Below are positions 1 through 11,156 of a stretch of 64,000 nt of DNA, one piece after another (position 1 is the first letter of the stretch; each line of letters starts with the position of its first letter). Both the position numbers and the translations under genes were made by a program. The stretch is from Cerioporus squamosus. Lineage: Eukaryota > Basidiomycota > Agaricomycetes > Polyporales > Polyporaceae. The stretch lies in contig JABYQS010000006.1 of assembly GCA_022592435.1 (NCBI GenBank), positions 248,001 through 312,000 on the forward strand. Reading direction: 5' to 3'. The notes below the pieces were generated by a model that was not told where the DNA came from, did no database searches, and was given only the letters and a program-made list of their open reading frames with translations.

Positions 1-1
1 G

Positions 2-61
2 GACCACATCAAGAAGCGGTTCAAGTACGCCGACTTCTACCGCACCACCTGGTCAGTTTGA
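2..61 (+). CDS. 3' end of an unidentified plus-strand gene (partial)
   Basis: The first bases read as an open frame ending in TGA at 59-61. The last residues, DHIKKRFKYADFYRTTWSV, are rich in basic and aromatic residues, as expected of a real C-terminus. The rest of the gene is outside the window, so no function can be given. It points toward byr4, so the two genes are convergent across the ~1 kb that follows. An alternative is that the TGG-GTCAG junction is a splice donor and the gene continues, but no convincing downstream exon is seen. Confidence 0.4.
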   Translation, partial: DHIKKRFKYADFYRTTWSV

Positions 62-1057
62 GAACGACATCAGCGTTGGGTTGTCTCTTTCTACGGAACG
101 CCTCGAAGCCAGCATCATCTCCTGCGACCTCTTCACCTCCACTACATATGCCCCTTCTCTAGTCCTCGTTTGTTCACTACAAATCATCCCCGTCCCCCGT
201 CCCGTCCTTCTCTGCAGTCGCATGTATGCATATCAATATCGCGGCAGGACGAGCAACATCTGTTCAGCATATCTTTCCCGGTTGTAGCAAATAGCATCCG
301 GGGCTGTCTCTGTGTCATCAGCGTACTGCACTAAGTACTTAGTACGGCATACCAACCAGAGTATTGGGACCCGCATCCGACGCGTACCAGAGCGTTCTGT
401 GATAATGCTTATGTTCATATTGAGATTCAGTCATACACATCGAGACTATTAACGATGCATCGAGATGGAGAGCAAACCAAGACGATAAGAGATCAGAGGA
501 AACGCGAAACGAGGAGCAAAGTAAGACACAGCGCGAACGAGAAGAGGGCGACAGAGGGGTAGCGGGGAGGGGTGGGTGCAGATGGGACCGGTATCGAAAT
601 ATCGACAAAGCGAAAAAAGTTGACAAGGGCGGGATTCAAAAGAGCATGGTCACCGGGCGAGGACGAGACGCGACGCGACGGAACGGGGAGAGAGCTATGG
701 ACAAGACCGGGTACTCGAAGCATGGACAAGAACGAGAGACAGAATTCACAAAAAGGAGAGGTCATGGGTGGGTCGTCATATATCCGGATGCAGGGTGCAG
801 GGTGAGACGAGGAGCGGGAAACGTAAAGGGCAAGGAGAGTCATGCAGTGCAACTAGGTGGCTGGTGCATACGGAACGCAGAGGCGCGTTAACATTGTCCG
901 CGATACACCTCTAGCAGCAGAGTCGAGTGGGAGAGATGATGAGTGCAAAGTGGGAACGGGAAGGTGGTGGGTAGGGGTGGGGAAGTCCGTGGGCTCTAGA
1001 GCAAACATCTAGTATGTACCGATACTATGCTTCCGCGACGCGTAGAAGTGACACACA
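62..1057. other. intergenic, convergent 3' ends
   Basis: No supported gene. Short open frames overlap on both strands without conserved motifs, and purine-rich stretches (about 560-850) resemble untranslated sequence. This region probably holds the 3' UTRs of the left-edge gene and of byr4. Confidence 0.6.
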
Positions 1058-3870
1058 CTAGTACTGTCGCGTGGCGAGCGCACGGATCTCGAACAAGCAC
1101 GAGCGGTCGGGCTCCGCGAAAACGTCGTGGCCAACCGCGAGCCACTGCTTGAGCTCGGCGCGGTGGCGCTCCTCCGCCGCGCGGCACTTCTCGACGAACG
1201 AGTCGTCCACGTCGCAGACCATGGACGCGCGCGAGCACCGGTCGCTCTCGCTCTCGGACATGCTCCGTGTGTGGCTCCGCGCGGGGCTCGGCGCCTCGAC
1301 GCGCGACATGGATGAGTTCGTCGACTGGTCCGACGCGGCGGCGTTCCCAGACTGAAGCTGCTGGCTCGCGCGGATCGTGCCCCCGCGCGCCTCCCAGTCG
1401 TCGTCGTCTTCGTCGTCGGCGAGGTCCGCGAAGACGTCGGGCTCCTCCTCGTCGGGGTGCAGCGTCGATATCCAGCACATGCGATTGGGGTCGAATATCA
1501 TGTTGCCGACGACGCGCGCGCCGGACGCGAAGGAGCCCACGGGCGAGCCTATTGATGAGCCGGTGAGGTGGGTAATGAGGGCCGGGCGTGTTGATGTGCC
1601 GACGGCAGCGTCGAAATCTCGGAGAGCTTGGTCGTTCCCCTCCCACCGCAGTGTGGTCGGGTTCCATTTCATCTCTCCAACGACTGCACAAGAACGGTTC
1701 AGTAAGCACGCGTCTCGCCGAAGCATCCCGCGAAGACGCGTACCTTTGGCTGGGCCAGCGCCACCCAAGTTGCGTATGAGAGTCGGTTTCCTCCTCGTCT
1801 GCGCCGGGGAGGCGACCTTCTTCCTCTTCGCACTGAGCTCCGCATCCTTTGACGGCGACGTTTTTGGCGACTCTGCCGGCTTTGAAGATGGGAACTCTAT
1901 GCGCCCTGTCCGCTTGAGCGTCTTGGAAGGCCCTGGCGCTCTTGACGATTCTGGGAACGAAGGCGCGCGCGTTGTCAGCCAATGTACGTCAAGGGACAAT
2001 CGAACATGCATATGGTCATGGACGCATAGAGGTACTCACCAGGTCCGCTTCCAGAGAACTCGCGTTTCGCTTTTCGGCGGATTGTGCCTGTCGCGGAGGC
2101 ATCCGAAGGCTTGGGATATGACGCACCCGGTATGCGGTTCCCATAGCCTTTGGGCTGCACGCGGAACTTGCCCTCCTTCTCACGGTCGGTAGGGAGGTCG
2201 TCGAAGCCATCGAGCTCCGTGCCGTCGCCGTACGTGCGTTGTCGTTTGGGCTTCTTGAGCACTTTGGGCGCACTGGGCAGACTCGCACTCGGAGCATGTC
2301 TTGACCGAATGGACGCTTGTGATGACGCGGCGGAAGGAGGGCGTGAGGGCGGGCGGGCAGGGGGTAGTGGTGATGTTGACCGGGTCAGCGGAGCAGTAGC
2401 CGGTCCCGCTGGGAAAACATTGGATATTGGTGTGCGGGACTTCATACGTGACGATGATGTTGGCATCGTCAGTCTGAGGGCCGCGGGATTGGATGATGGT
2501 GTCGAGGGTCTTGTCGGCGGCACGTTGTATTCAAAGCCGTGAAGACGGCTGCTGGTCGCGGTGGCCGCCTTTGCCCTCGACGATGCAGTTGGTGTCTCAT
2601 ATCGAGCAGCAGGAGCGTTGCCCGCCGCCGCAGAACCCGACCCAGAGCCTGACGCTTGAGCCTGATTGGATTCTGACAGGGACGGCAGGGAGGCTTTGCG
2701 GCCTAGCCTGCGCGTTTGTGGCGGCGACACGGGCTTCAGTCCTGAAGTAGACTTCTGAACACGCAAACTCCCCGGCTTGGCAGCCAGGAAGGTCATGGTG
2801 GATGGCGACTGGACAGCTTGGCTGTACGTCTGGGAGCGCAATGGCTGTGCAGTCCTGCTTGAAGGAGGGGAGGCGGGAGGAGCGGTGATCCGACGCAGTT
2901 GCGACATGGAGGAGATGGGTGGGTTGTTGGGTGACCTCGCGCGGTCTCCGCTCTTCACGCGCGATGGCGGGCGGAGCGCGGCAGGCGGACGGGGAGGTGC
3001 GCTCTTGCTGCGCGAGGAGGCAGTAGATCGCATGACTGTCTGCGCGTTCTGAAGCAGGCGACTCGGACTGAGCTCGGTCTCGTTGTCGATGACCAGCCCG
3101 ATCTCGAAGTCGTCCTCCGGATCAGGACTGACGACCTTCACCCTGTCGTCGGCGAAGGCAGTCTGCTTCTTGAGCTCGAGGATCTTTCCGAGCTTCTTCG
3201 CGCCGCTGCCCGACTCGAAGAGCCCGTTGGGGACGTCCAGACCTTCCAAGATGTCATCCTCCTCGTCCTCCTCCTCTGTCTCCGTCTCTGGGAGGGACGC
3301 CGAGGTGTAGTTGGATGATGGGGAGTTGTCAGCGAAACCGAAGGTGGAGTAGGCATCGGAAGACTGGGAGGACGAGGTCTGGTCCTTGTCGCCCCACTCG
3401 AGGGATGACTTGGAAGTGCGGTGTGCGAGGGATAATGGGCGGAGGGAGAGAGTGGTGAGATCGGATGGAAGCGCGAAGCCGTCTTCGAAATCCTCGTCAA
3501 TAGGACTCGGGGGCGGCTTGGGGGCGGCGGGCTTGGGGAGAGCGGCGACCTTGATGGTCGACACGCCCTCCTCGTCTTCGTCGTCGTCGAGGGAGGGCGA
3601 GGGCGGGGGACGGATGGTGAACATGCGGGAAGCATTGTGGGAGGGACCTGACCTTGCGGCGATGCCCTGGAGGACCATCTGTGCTTTGGCCCCGCCCGTC
3701 TTTCCCAGGTCCATCTCCATGTCCCAGTCCTCGTCGTCGTCCTTGTCCGACTCTGCGTCCGAGGCGTGGATGGGGTCGCCGTCGGGGAAGTCGAAGTCGG
3801 CGTCGGGCCATTCCTCCTTGGGGAGCACGATGGTGGGAGCAGGGATGGTGGTGGTCATAGTGGTGAACAA
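1058..3870 (-). CDS. byr4: Byr4/Bfa1-like subunit of the two-component GAP for the Spg1/Tem1 GTPase
   Basis: Byr4 (Bfa1 in budding yeast) acts with Cdc16/Bub2 as the spindle-pole GAP that holds back the septation initiation/mitotic exit network. Three exons are read: 3870-2040, 1950-1744 and 1683-1058. The introns (89 and 60 nt) have GTGAGT or GTACGC donors and CAG acceptors, and the sum is 2664 nt, or 887 aa. The N-terminus has acidic, aspartate-rich segments (KEEWPDADFDFPDGD). The middle is low-complexity Ser/Pro. The conserved family blocks are GDGTELDGFDDLPTDREKEG at the end of exon 1 and GEMKWNPTTLRWEGND plus GARVVGNMIFDPNRMCWIS in exon 3. The first ATG (3870) is taken; a second in-frame ATG at 3858 is equally possible. 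Its 5' ~430 codons are copied in two downstream truncated paralogues. This is the only copy with the C-terminal family core. Confidence 0.9.
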
Positions 3871-4250
3871 TAGCCTAGTAGATGCACAGTATTACGCCCG
3901 TAGACGGCAGGATTAGGATGGGGCTGTCGAGTAGGATTCAGAGAGACGAGGGAGCGGAAGTGACTTATTGGCCCTGCATGGAGACAGATGGGGCGGCGAG
4001 AGAGCGAAAGACAAAGACAAGGGCCGGGTACGCCTGGCGGTGGCGAGATTGCGGGGGCGGCGAGGCTTGTTGTGGCAGAGAAAATGGCGGGGCCTCGAGG
4101 CGTGGACGATGCAGGCGGCGAGGAGGTGCAAAGCAGGTGTGCAAACAGCGTTGCCGGTGGGAATTGCAGGACCGAGGCTCTTGTCGCCACTCCGCTATCC
4201 AAAGGCGCCCAAACACTCCGCGCACAAACACACCACAACACACGTGTATC
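3871..4250. promoter_or_regulatory. byr4 5' flank, copied in all three units
   Basis: Upstream region of byr4 (minus-strand transcription). It contains no supported gene and no clear TATA box. The same sequence recurs at about 17077-17400 and 30470-30850, so both truncated byr4 copies keep at least ~380 bp of the native upstream region. Confidence 0.5.
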
Positions 4251-4510
4251 CCTCTCCCGCCTTCGTCGTCGGTGTGTGGCGGCGGAATGGAGGGCAGCGG
4301 GTATTCAATATCAATATCACTCGAGCTGCCCTGCCCGGATCTCGAACGCGACACAGAGCGCACACCCGCGCGTCCTGCAAGGCATGCGCACCTCCGCTTC
4401 CCAGCGTCCCTTCTCCCAGCATGCAACCCACGCCGCCTTGCGACCCCTTTCTCCTTCCCCGCCCCCTCGCTCCTCGCGCCCACCACAGCGCGCCCGCGCA
4501 CCCGCCGAGA
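4250..4510 (-). pseudogene. decayed nrde2 3'-end relic in unit 1
   Basis: The segment from TCGAGCTGCCCTGCCCGGAT (4321) to about 4510 matches nrde2 coding sequence at about 31698-32010, with gaps. The intron and flanking exon bases at about 31765-31870 are missing, and the reading frame is broken by small indels. The stretch 4252-4290 matches 30911-30945, so ~750 bp of native sequence is absent between the two blocks. This is a remnant of the byr4-nrde2 neighbourhood carried inside the amplified unit, with no coding capacity. Confidence 0.75.
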
Positions 4511-5230
4511 TATACTAGTCTTCTGCATGTAGTCAGGACGAGAATACAACGTTTCTTCTGCGAATGCGCGCCCAACACTCCTCCAGTACGTTCATCTGAC
4601 CATGTAGGCCTCTCCCCGAGTTCTCAGATACTCGAAGACTCCGAAGCAGAGCAGCACGACGGCGGCAGCGCTCCGCGCGCTCCAGCTGCAAGCCTGCTCG
4701 CCCGTCTGCTCGCCGCCGCTGCCAATGCTGCTCTCAAGGTAAGTCGCTACGTCTAAATCTCTGCGACACCTCGTGTGACACTGGCATTAGTCCTCTAGTC
4801 GCCAGCCATGACGCTCATCACGCCAGGCTACCGCCGAGACCACCATGAGCCTCCGAGTCGCGCCTACTCCCTCTCTCCCTCACCACCCGTACAGGCGGCC
4901 GGCACAGCCGCTTCCGCTCTCCCTCTCCTGCCCAATGGCGTCCCAACGCTGGAGAACACCCCTGTGCGACGTCTCACCACTCGTCGTCAACGCTCCGGCC
5001 ATCGTCTGGCACAGAACCTCAAGAATGCTGGCCCAGCCCCCACAGATTCGTCCGCCCCGGCCGTGAATCGGCACGCATACACGCGCTGTTGCACGCAAAC
5101 GATAGCGGCGTGCTGTACGAACCCGGCAAGGTGCGTTTCGCACAGATCGGACGATTCTACGTCCGTCTACGGCCGGGGTACTGCCCACTCATGCCCAAAA
5201 TGGCCACTCACTCGCCCTCTAGAGCTCCAG
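4511..5230. other. gene-poor unit sequence left of the hairpin array
   Basis: No recognisable protein. A GTAAGT donor at 4739 and a TAG acceptor near 4790 bracket a possible 52-nt plus-strand intron after an alanine-rich open stretch. No family resemblance is seen and both strands stay open because of GC richness. It is copied at about 17921-18637. Confidence 0.4.
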
Positions 5231-6930
5231 CAGTGTCCGGACACAGCGTCCGGACACGCCTGCACCTCCTCGGGTCTGGACGCGCCGGTTTCGCGCCGAT
5301 TGGACGAGGTTGAAAATCGCGTCCAAAACGCGATTTCATTGCTCGTCGGTGACCCGACCGAGCACCCTCGCCCTCCCGCCGCCTCTCCGTCGCGGCGGCC
5401 CTCGCAATCGACTCTCACACTGATATACGACTCACGCGAACGTCGTGCGACGTCACGGACACGCCGGAAATGCGGGACGATGCCGGTCGCCGTGCCCGAC
5501 TTCGCAGTCACGGTAGCACGAAATGCGGCATAGCTGCCGCAATTCTGCTCCGTCCTCCGTCAATCCACGTCTCCCAGGACGCACTGCACCCCAGCAGTCC
5601 ACACACCCATCCGTCAGCCGCGACGACGAGGTCTGAAAACCGGTCAACAGACCCGAATTCATTGCCCCTCGAGCCGCCGCCCACTTGTGCCCGCTCTCCC
5701 GGACAAGCTCCTCGCCCGAACGAGGCGCGGTTTGTTGCACTTGGGTACGCCAGGCTCTGACTGCGCGTACGGCCCCATCCCGCGCCGCCCGGACGCGTTC
5801 AAGGCTCGGCATTCCTCGTCCATGCTTGGGCGGCACCCCAACACAAGACCGGCCATATCTCGGCCGCCTCTGCGCGGTTCGCGCTCAACGCACGTCGCCC
5901 GAGGCCATTTGAACACTCCGCACCGACGACACCACTCTGCGTGTCGCCCCGCGGAGGTCTCAAAATCGCTTTCGAAGAGCGATTTCATTGCGCTCGTCCG
6001 CACATACGACTTCCAACCGCGCTCTCGGCCGCGCATCGTGTCCGGCCGGCGCGAGACGACTTGTGACCCGTCATAACGAACCTAGAGAACATGCCCGGCG
6101 CAGTTACGCGTCACGAAGACGCGTATGAAAACCGGGGAGTCGTCTGCCTCCTGCCCGGGCGCCCGGCTACACACCGACACTCGACCGGCCATATCTCGAC
6201 CGTCCCGCGACCAATCCAGGACGACTCGAGTGCAATCGGACGCACTGAACAGCACGCATCGATCGCACGACACTGTGCGCTGCTCTGCGCACATCTCAAA
6301 ATCGCTCGAGAAGAGCGATTTCATTGCGCTCGTCCCCAGGGCCGACTTCCGCCGCCTCTCTCGGCCGCATATCGCGCCCGACCGCCTGGCAACCATTTGC
6401 GCTGTGGAACCGCGAGTCTCACGGCTCCGCTCGAACCGGTTACGCGTCGTCCAGACGCGTTCGAAAATCCGACCTCGTCTGCTCCCCTGCCAGTGAGCCC
6501 GGGCATACCCGACGCTCGTCTGGCCATATCTCGACGACCCCGCGGCCGATTGACGTCAACCCGAGTGCGCTCGGATGCAACAACACATTCGCATTGGCTG
6601 CACCCGTCCACGGTGCGCTTTGCGCAAGTCTGAAAACCGCTCTCGAGGAGCGAGCGACTGTATGGCCCGGGCCCACTGGATCCACCCGGACGGCTACCAC
6701 GCACCCGTCTGCCCATCGCACGGGCTGCGGACACTCTCAACACGTCAACACGGACCTCGAGATGCTGTTCGACATCCACCCGCGTCGCGTGGACGCGTTC
6801 GAACTTCGGACTCGGGTCAAGCCCGAGATCATGGCAGTCTCGCGGCCTCGTGAAGTGAGCCCGCCGGTACGCTAGCGAAGCGGCATCCGACCTATGCAGA
6901 AATCAGAACCGCGCTACAAGAAGAGCGATG
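5230..6930. repeat. array of ~336-bp degenerate repeats with conserved hairpins (unit 1)
   Basis: The string GGCCATATCTCG recurs at 5851, 6187 and 6522 (spacing 336 and 335). A hairpin AAATCGC-x / x-GCGATTT with a 7-nt loop sits at 5314-5336, 5963-5985 and 6299-6321, with degenerate versions near 5636 and 6635, so it also recurs every ~315-336 bp. A second hairpin, ACGCGTC/GACGCGT with a 5-nt loop, lies roughly midway (6106-6124, 6442-6460, 6781-6797). Another perfect 10-bp-arm hairpin with a 5-nt loop is at 5233-5257. Both strands are largely open but the period is not a constant multiple of three. I see a structured satellite-like array rather than a gene. Confidence 0.8.
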
Positions 6931-9900
6931 CAGGCTCTCGGGGCAGCCCGAGTTGCTCGTGCTCGGCGGGATAGACGGCCAGCGCATGGTCGCCGCCTCG
7001 AGGACGACATCGCGCCGACTTTCCAGTTCGCCTCGCCGCGGCTCAAGATTACACTTCCCGGCTGCGGTACGACACCAGCACGTCAGGAAACGTACAAGGT
7101 GAGCCCTGATGCTCACGCGCAGTCTGTCGTGCTGATCACTTCTCACAGGCACGTCTGGACCTCCGAGTCCAAAGCCGAGCCCGCCGCACTCGAAGACGCC
7201 GCACGGCGACTACGATAGGAGACCGGCGTACCTCTCAAGCTCACAAGAATACCGGCACGGCGTGCGCGATCATTTCGAAGCTCGGGCCCTCGGGACGGCA
7301 CTCGGTGCACTGCCCATAGGAAGGTGGACATGCAGCGGCGCGGGCTGCGGGAGACTAGGAGAGCTTGGGAGCGCATCGCGGACGCGAGCGCGAGCACGGC
7401 AGAGTCTTTGATGACACGCCCGAGGACGTTGTGCTCGCGCGTCGCGGCCGGAATGCGTCGGGCCTGCAATGTGCAGTGCGTGCCCGTGTAGTAGACAGCG
7501 CGTGTGTAGCGTAGTCTCTTGAATATATCTCATGTGTTCCGGAGCGACTGGGCGTGCCACAACGTAAGATGGGCTCAGTACTAAGGAGGAGGTCACTCGG
7601 GAGGTGGGATGGAGCCTGCGGCTCCGTGTGTACGTACGTGCGACGGCCGACGGGGAGGCCGGGAGACGGGTCCTGGCCGCTAGGAACGCGTCCAACGCTG
7701 GGTAGCTCTGAGGGACAGCGTCCTAGCAGCCAGTAGGAGCATGCGCGTTCGCGAGAAGTAGTCAGCTTCCATGCACAATTCCACTAGAGACCAGAGCACT
7801 CACGTTCGCCGGTAGAGCGTTGAATGTATACATGTTTGTCATCTGCGCGAAGGAATGCGTGAGTAGCTTTGCGGAGTCAAAAGCATGGCAATACTTACTC
7901 ACTTGAGAGAGTCCGTAAGCTGCGTGAACTCCGAGTCTCTACGACAGCGGCGATCTACTCAACAGGCTCAGTGAGAGTATGCTGCTCGGGAGATGCTCGG
8001 GAGGAGAACGTACCTGCGGGTTCGGCTCTGGGTGCACTGGCCGCGGCTTCATCTGGAGGGCCGAAGAGGTCAGTAAGCAAAGCTCATAGTTGCACAGAAT
8101 CGTGCTAGAGGACTTACCCGGAGGTCGATCGTACGTGTGCTGCTCAGCGACGGTACGAGTCGTGAATCAAGTGCGTCAGCGCAGGATGATAGCTAGTGAA
8201 CGCCTGCGCACCTGCTATGCCACATGCGAGCCTCCCTCCCGGGTGTCCTGACGTACAAGTATGTGTTGGCATTGAGCTCGTAATGGGCAAGGACTCGAGT
8301 CGAGGACGCTCTTCAAGTTCCATGTACAGTAGCTTGTACCAGGTCAGTGGCATGGCAGATGAAGAAGGTCGGACGAACAAGTGTGATGCATACGTACCTG
8401 ATAGACTTGAGAAAGCATGCTAACCTGTTGTACAATCGTCAGCAATGAACAGAGTAGACGAGTCATGACCAGAAGACGAACCTTCTTGAGAATCAAGGTT
8501 GGTCATCGATGAGTCTGACCATCCGGGATACCTACTAGCAAGTGTGAGCGTAAGTACCGGGCACCAGGACAGTCTAGTACGGGTTGTGTCGAGGTAGCCG
8601 CAGTACTATAAGATGGTGCGAGGGAGGGAGAATGAAGATGGGATAGGACGGTTTGCGAACTGTACAGGTACAAAGTACTACTAGAGCTGTGATGACGGCG
8701 GAGGGACAAGTACAAGACTAGTATCGTACACGATGGAACAAGCGTGATGTGGATGCGAAAGTAAAGAGAATAGATGATAAGCAAGTACAAGCAAAGGGGA
8801 AGTGCAAAATAAAAAGTAAGTAAACCAAGAAGGGGAGGGGATGCGGGGAACGGGCAGCATGAAGGGCGAAAAGGGCAGGAGGGATGGGGAGGTCGAGCGC
8901 GAGGACCGGGGTACTTATAGACGGCAGGATCGCATTTGCGGAATGCTCAGAGTTCTCGCTCTCCGGGGTCCGAGTGCCATTGAGGACTTGAGGACGGAAC
9001 ATGCCAGCCTATCGTCCAACCAGCGGGCGACACGGAGTGATGAGGGCGTGGAAGAGCGGCTTCAGGGAGTCCGGACGGAGGGGAAAAGTTGAGACGATTC
9101 GACGCGAGAGAAGTCCGCGCATCTAGTGCATGGCTGTCCAGACGTTACGGCACATAGACGCTAGGAAGCTGATGAGGTGATTCCGGCTCGAATTTTGGTC
9201 GTAGCGGCGGCATATTAAGGGAGGAGGCCAGGGTCATTGAATGGGAGCATACTGCGCATTTTCCTGCATTTCCGTTAGTTTCAACGTGTTCTGGCTATGA
9301 AACAGGCAGTACGCACTTGCTCTTTATGCTGAGTGAGCTCCGAATTGACAGAGGGTTGACTGCACAAGGGAGACTTGTCGTGCAGACGTTGCAGCCGCGC
9401 TCTGCAAGTCGATTTGGCGGCCGGAAGCTGGAAGTGTTGCCCAGAGTGTAACAGATATAGGCATGTATTAGTTGACACAGTCCATAGATGAGTAAGTTAC
9501 CTTAAGGGGTTCTCTTCTATGACACAGTTTGCAACAGGGTAATGAGCATTCTTGAAGAGGCAAAGAGCCGCCGAGCGTTGAAGTCAGGGTCGAAGCTCGA
9601 GAGCGCTTAGCTTTCCTTTTGCGGACGACTCGCGCGTTCCGACCGTACGGCAACGCGACACTCGCCTGTCAAGGCTGTCATTCTACCGGCACACGTTCGG
9701 CTCAGAGTCTGACCATAGCCTGTTGCTGTCGCCATTGAGACCAGTCTTTTTCTGTTGCTTGCGCTGCCTTTCTCTCCAAGGCTCTTTACTCTACGGCCGG
9801 CCTGATCACTTCTCTGCTCAAGTTCGAGCTCAAGTCCGCCGCCGCCTGACGGCCTTCGGGTCGAGTTGTCTCCATAACCTGGCAAGTGACATCTCAATAC

Positions 9901-9954
9901 ATTGCACTGTAAGTCGTTTATTACAGCCTATGCTCTGCATACACTGAACGAATG
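6931..9954. other. gene-poor unit sequence, no confident gene
   Basis: Only short open frames on both strands, with no protein motif. Donor-like and acceptor-like sites on the minus strand between 7800 and 8500 (CTTAC near 7904 and 8113) could belong to a spliced minus-strand transcript. A TATA-like box at 8912-8920 (CTATAAGTA on the minus strand) sits upstream of them. Copied at about 20339-23359. Confidence 0.4.
8911..8920 (-). promoter_or_regulatory. TATA-like element, minus strand
   Basis: The minus strand reads CTATAAGTAC, preceded and followed by pyrimidine-rich sequence typical of fungal core promoters. It is placed to drive leftward transcription of the possible spliced RNA between about 7500 and 8880. 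It is conserved in unit 2 near 22319. No protein is predicted from it. Confidence 0.35.
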
Positions 9955-10374
9955 CTACATAACTTGTAATCTACAGCATTCCCTCAAATTCTCAGCTAGC
10001 CCATTGTTCCAAGTCCCAATCCCAGTCTGCGAACACTCTCGAGTTCTCCCAGAAGGCTGGACCTTCTCTTCAGCCAGCAGAGTGCTTCTACGGCTAGATA
10101 GCGCTATTGGAAGTCCGTCTATTTTAGACACTAGAGCATCTTCTCCGCAGCAGCGGGGCAAAGGCGGAATTCCTTTTGGGCGATCCTCTCCGCGTAATAT
10201 CTGAGATGTCCGAGATACACTGAAGACTCGGAGACTCGGACATTGCAGCCACTGAGTGACCATAACAAGTCCTGTCCGCATGTTCTCATCCTGCAAGCTT
10301 TTGAGTAGTATCTCGAGCTGTTCAGGATGGATTGAAGTCATTGTGAGTAGTCGTACACAGTCGGAGTGCTGCAC
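9955..10374 (-). CDS. hypothetical 139-aa frame in unit 1
   Basis: Open frame beginning MQHSDCVRLLTMTSIHPEQL and ending in TAA-type stop context near 9955. Composition is protein-like (leucine-rich helical start, mixed charge), and the frame stays open in unit 2 with only a few substitutions. That is weak evidence because the copies are recent. No family is recognised. A codon-rich stretch just upstream on the same strand (10429-10698) looks like an earlier exon, but no clean splice joins it. It may be a pseudogene fragment. Confidence 0.3.
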   Translation of the reverse strand: MQHSDCVRLLTMTSIHPEQLEILLKSLQDENMRTGLVMVTQWLQCPSLRVFSVSRTSQILRGEDRPKGIPPLPRCCGEDALVSKIDGLPIALSSRRSTLLAEEKVQPSGRTRECSQTGIGTWNNGLAENLRECCRLQVM

Positions 10375-11156
10375 CTCAGGGAAACATGAGCAGTTGGCCT
10401 AGCCCATGCAAATGCTAGTAGCGCTGCATCAAGGGATTCCGAAGCATCCCAGCGGCGGGTATCCAGGTACAGCTTCCAATGCTCTGATGACCTCAGTGCT
10501 TCCTGCGTCTAGCCCGAGTTTTATTTTGGGCTCATTGGGCTTCTCATTGCCAAAGACCCTGAATGTCGTCTCATGGATATTCCCAGAAGGCTTGGCTTGC
10601 AACATGTCCATGCACTCATGAGAGTAGCTGTATAGCAGAACATGAGCTTTTCGAATCTGAAAGACTGAATGAACATTAATGTGTGCAAGGTAAAGCACAA
10701 GGTCCTCTTCAGGTCACACTGAGACAGGCAGTTTCCCATGCATTCTCTGCCACATGGCACCCGAGCGGAGAGAACAGCATTGAGATTCAGAACGGTTAGC
10801 TGAGACCATCTGAGATCCAGATAATTGAAGCAGCATGTCCGATCAATAGACTGTCTAGACTTGCACGGCAGACACTACAGCACGTCCTTCGCCAGTGGCA
10901 CAACATCGGACTCCGCACCTGAAGTTTGAACAAATAAATGAATGTACTGAACATGTTCTGTATGATACACCGACATGCACGAACCGCAGCATGAAGGCTT
11001 CATGACTCCTCATACAGGAAACGGAAACAATGGCCCGATCGACACACATCGCGACAGTGATGACATATCGAAGCTGTCGCGAGATGAAGCCCTCGACAGG
11101 CTTCGCAACTTGAAGATTGTCGGCAGTCTTGGTAAGTTAACCCGGTCCAAGTCTGT
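10375..11156. other. spacer with possible plus-strand exon
   Basis: A plus-strand frame at 10975-11160 encodes a polar helix-like peptide (SKLSRDEALDRLRNLKIV) and ends at a good donor GTAAGT at 11132. It looks like an upstream exon of the 11157-11915 frame. None of the YAG acceptors at 11177, 11204 or 11230 restores the downstream frame; only a poor GAG acceptor at 11217 would. The rest holds nothing recognisable. Confidence 0.35.

Noticed and set aside
2016..2297. Alternative-frame open readings inside byr4 on either strand (also 3138-3635 and its copies)
   Set aside because: They are shadows of the byr4 frame in GC-rich low-complexity sequence and contain no motif.
5659..6779. Long open frames on both strands across the hairpin array, with repeated peptide blocks (such as AMKSLF-SDFE on the minus strand)
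   Set aside because: The peptide repetition follows from DNA repetition. The period varies by one base between copies (336, 335), the open frames appear on both strands because of GC richness, and no domain is recognisable.
10429..10698. Minus-strand frame of 89 codons as a gene
   Set aside because: The unit 2 copy is cut to 60 codons by a ~14-bp deletion, and no splice site joins it to the 139-codon frame downstream.
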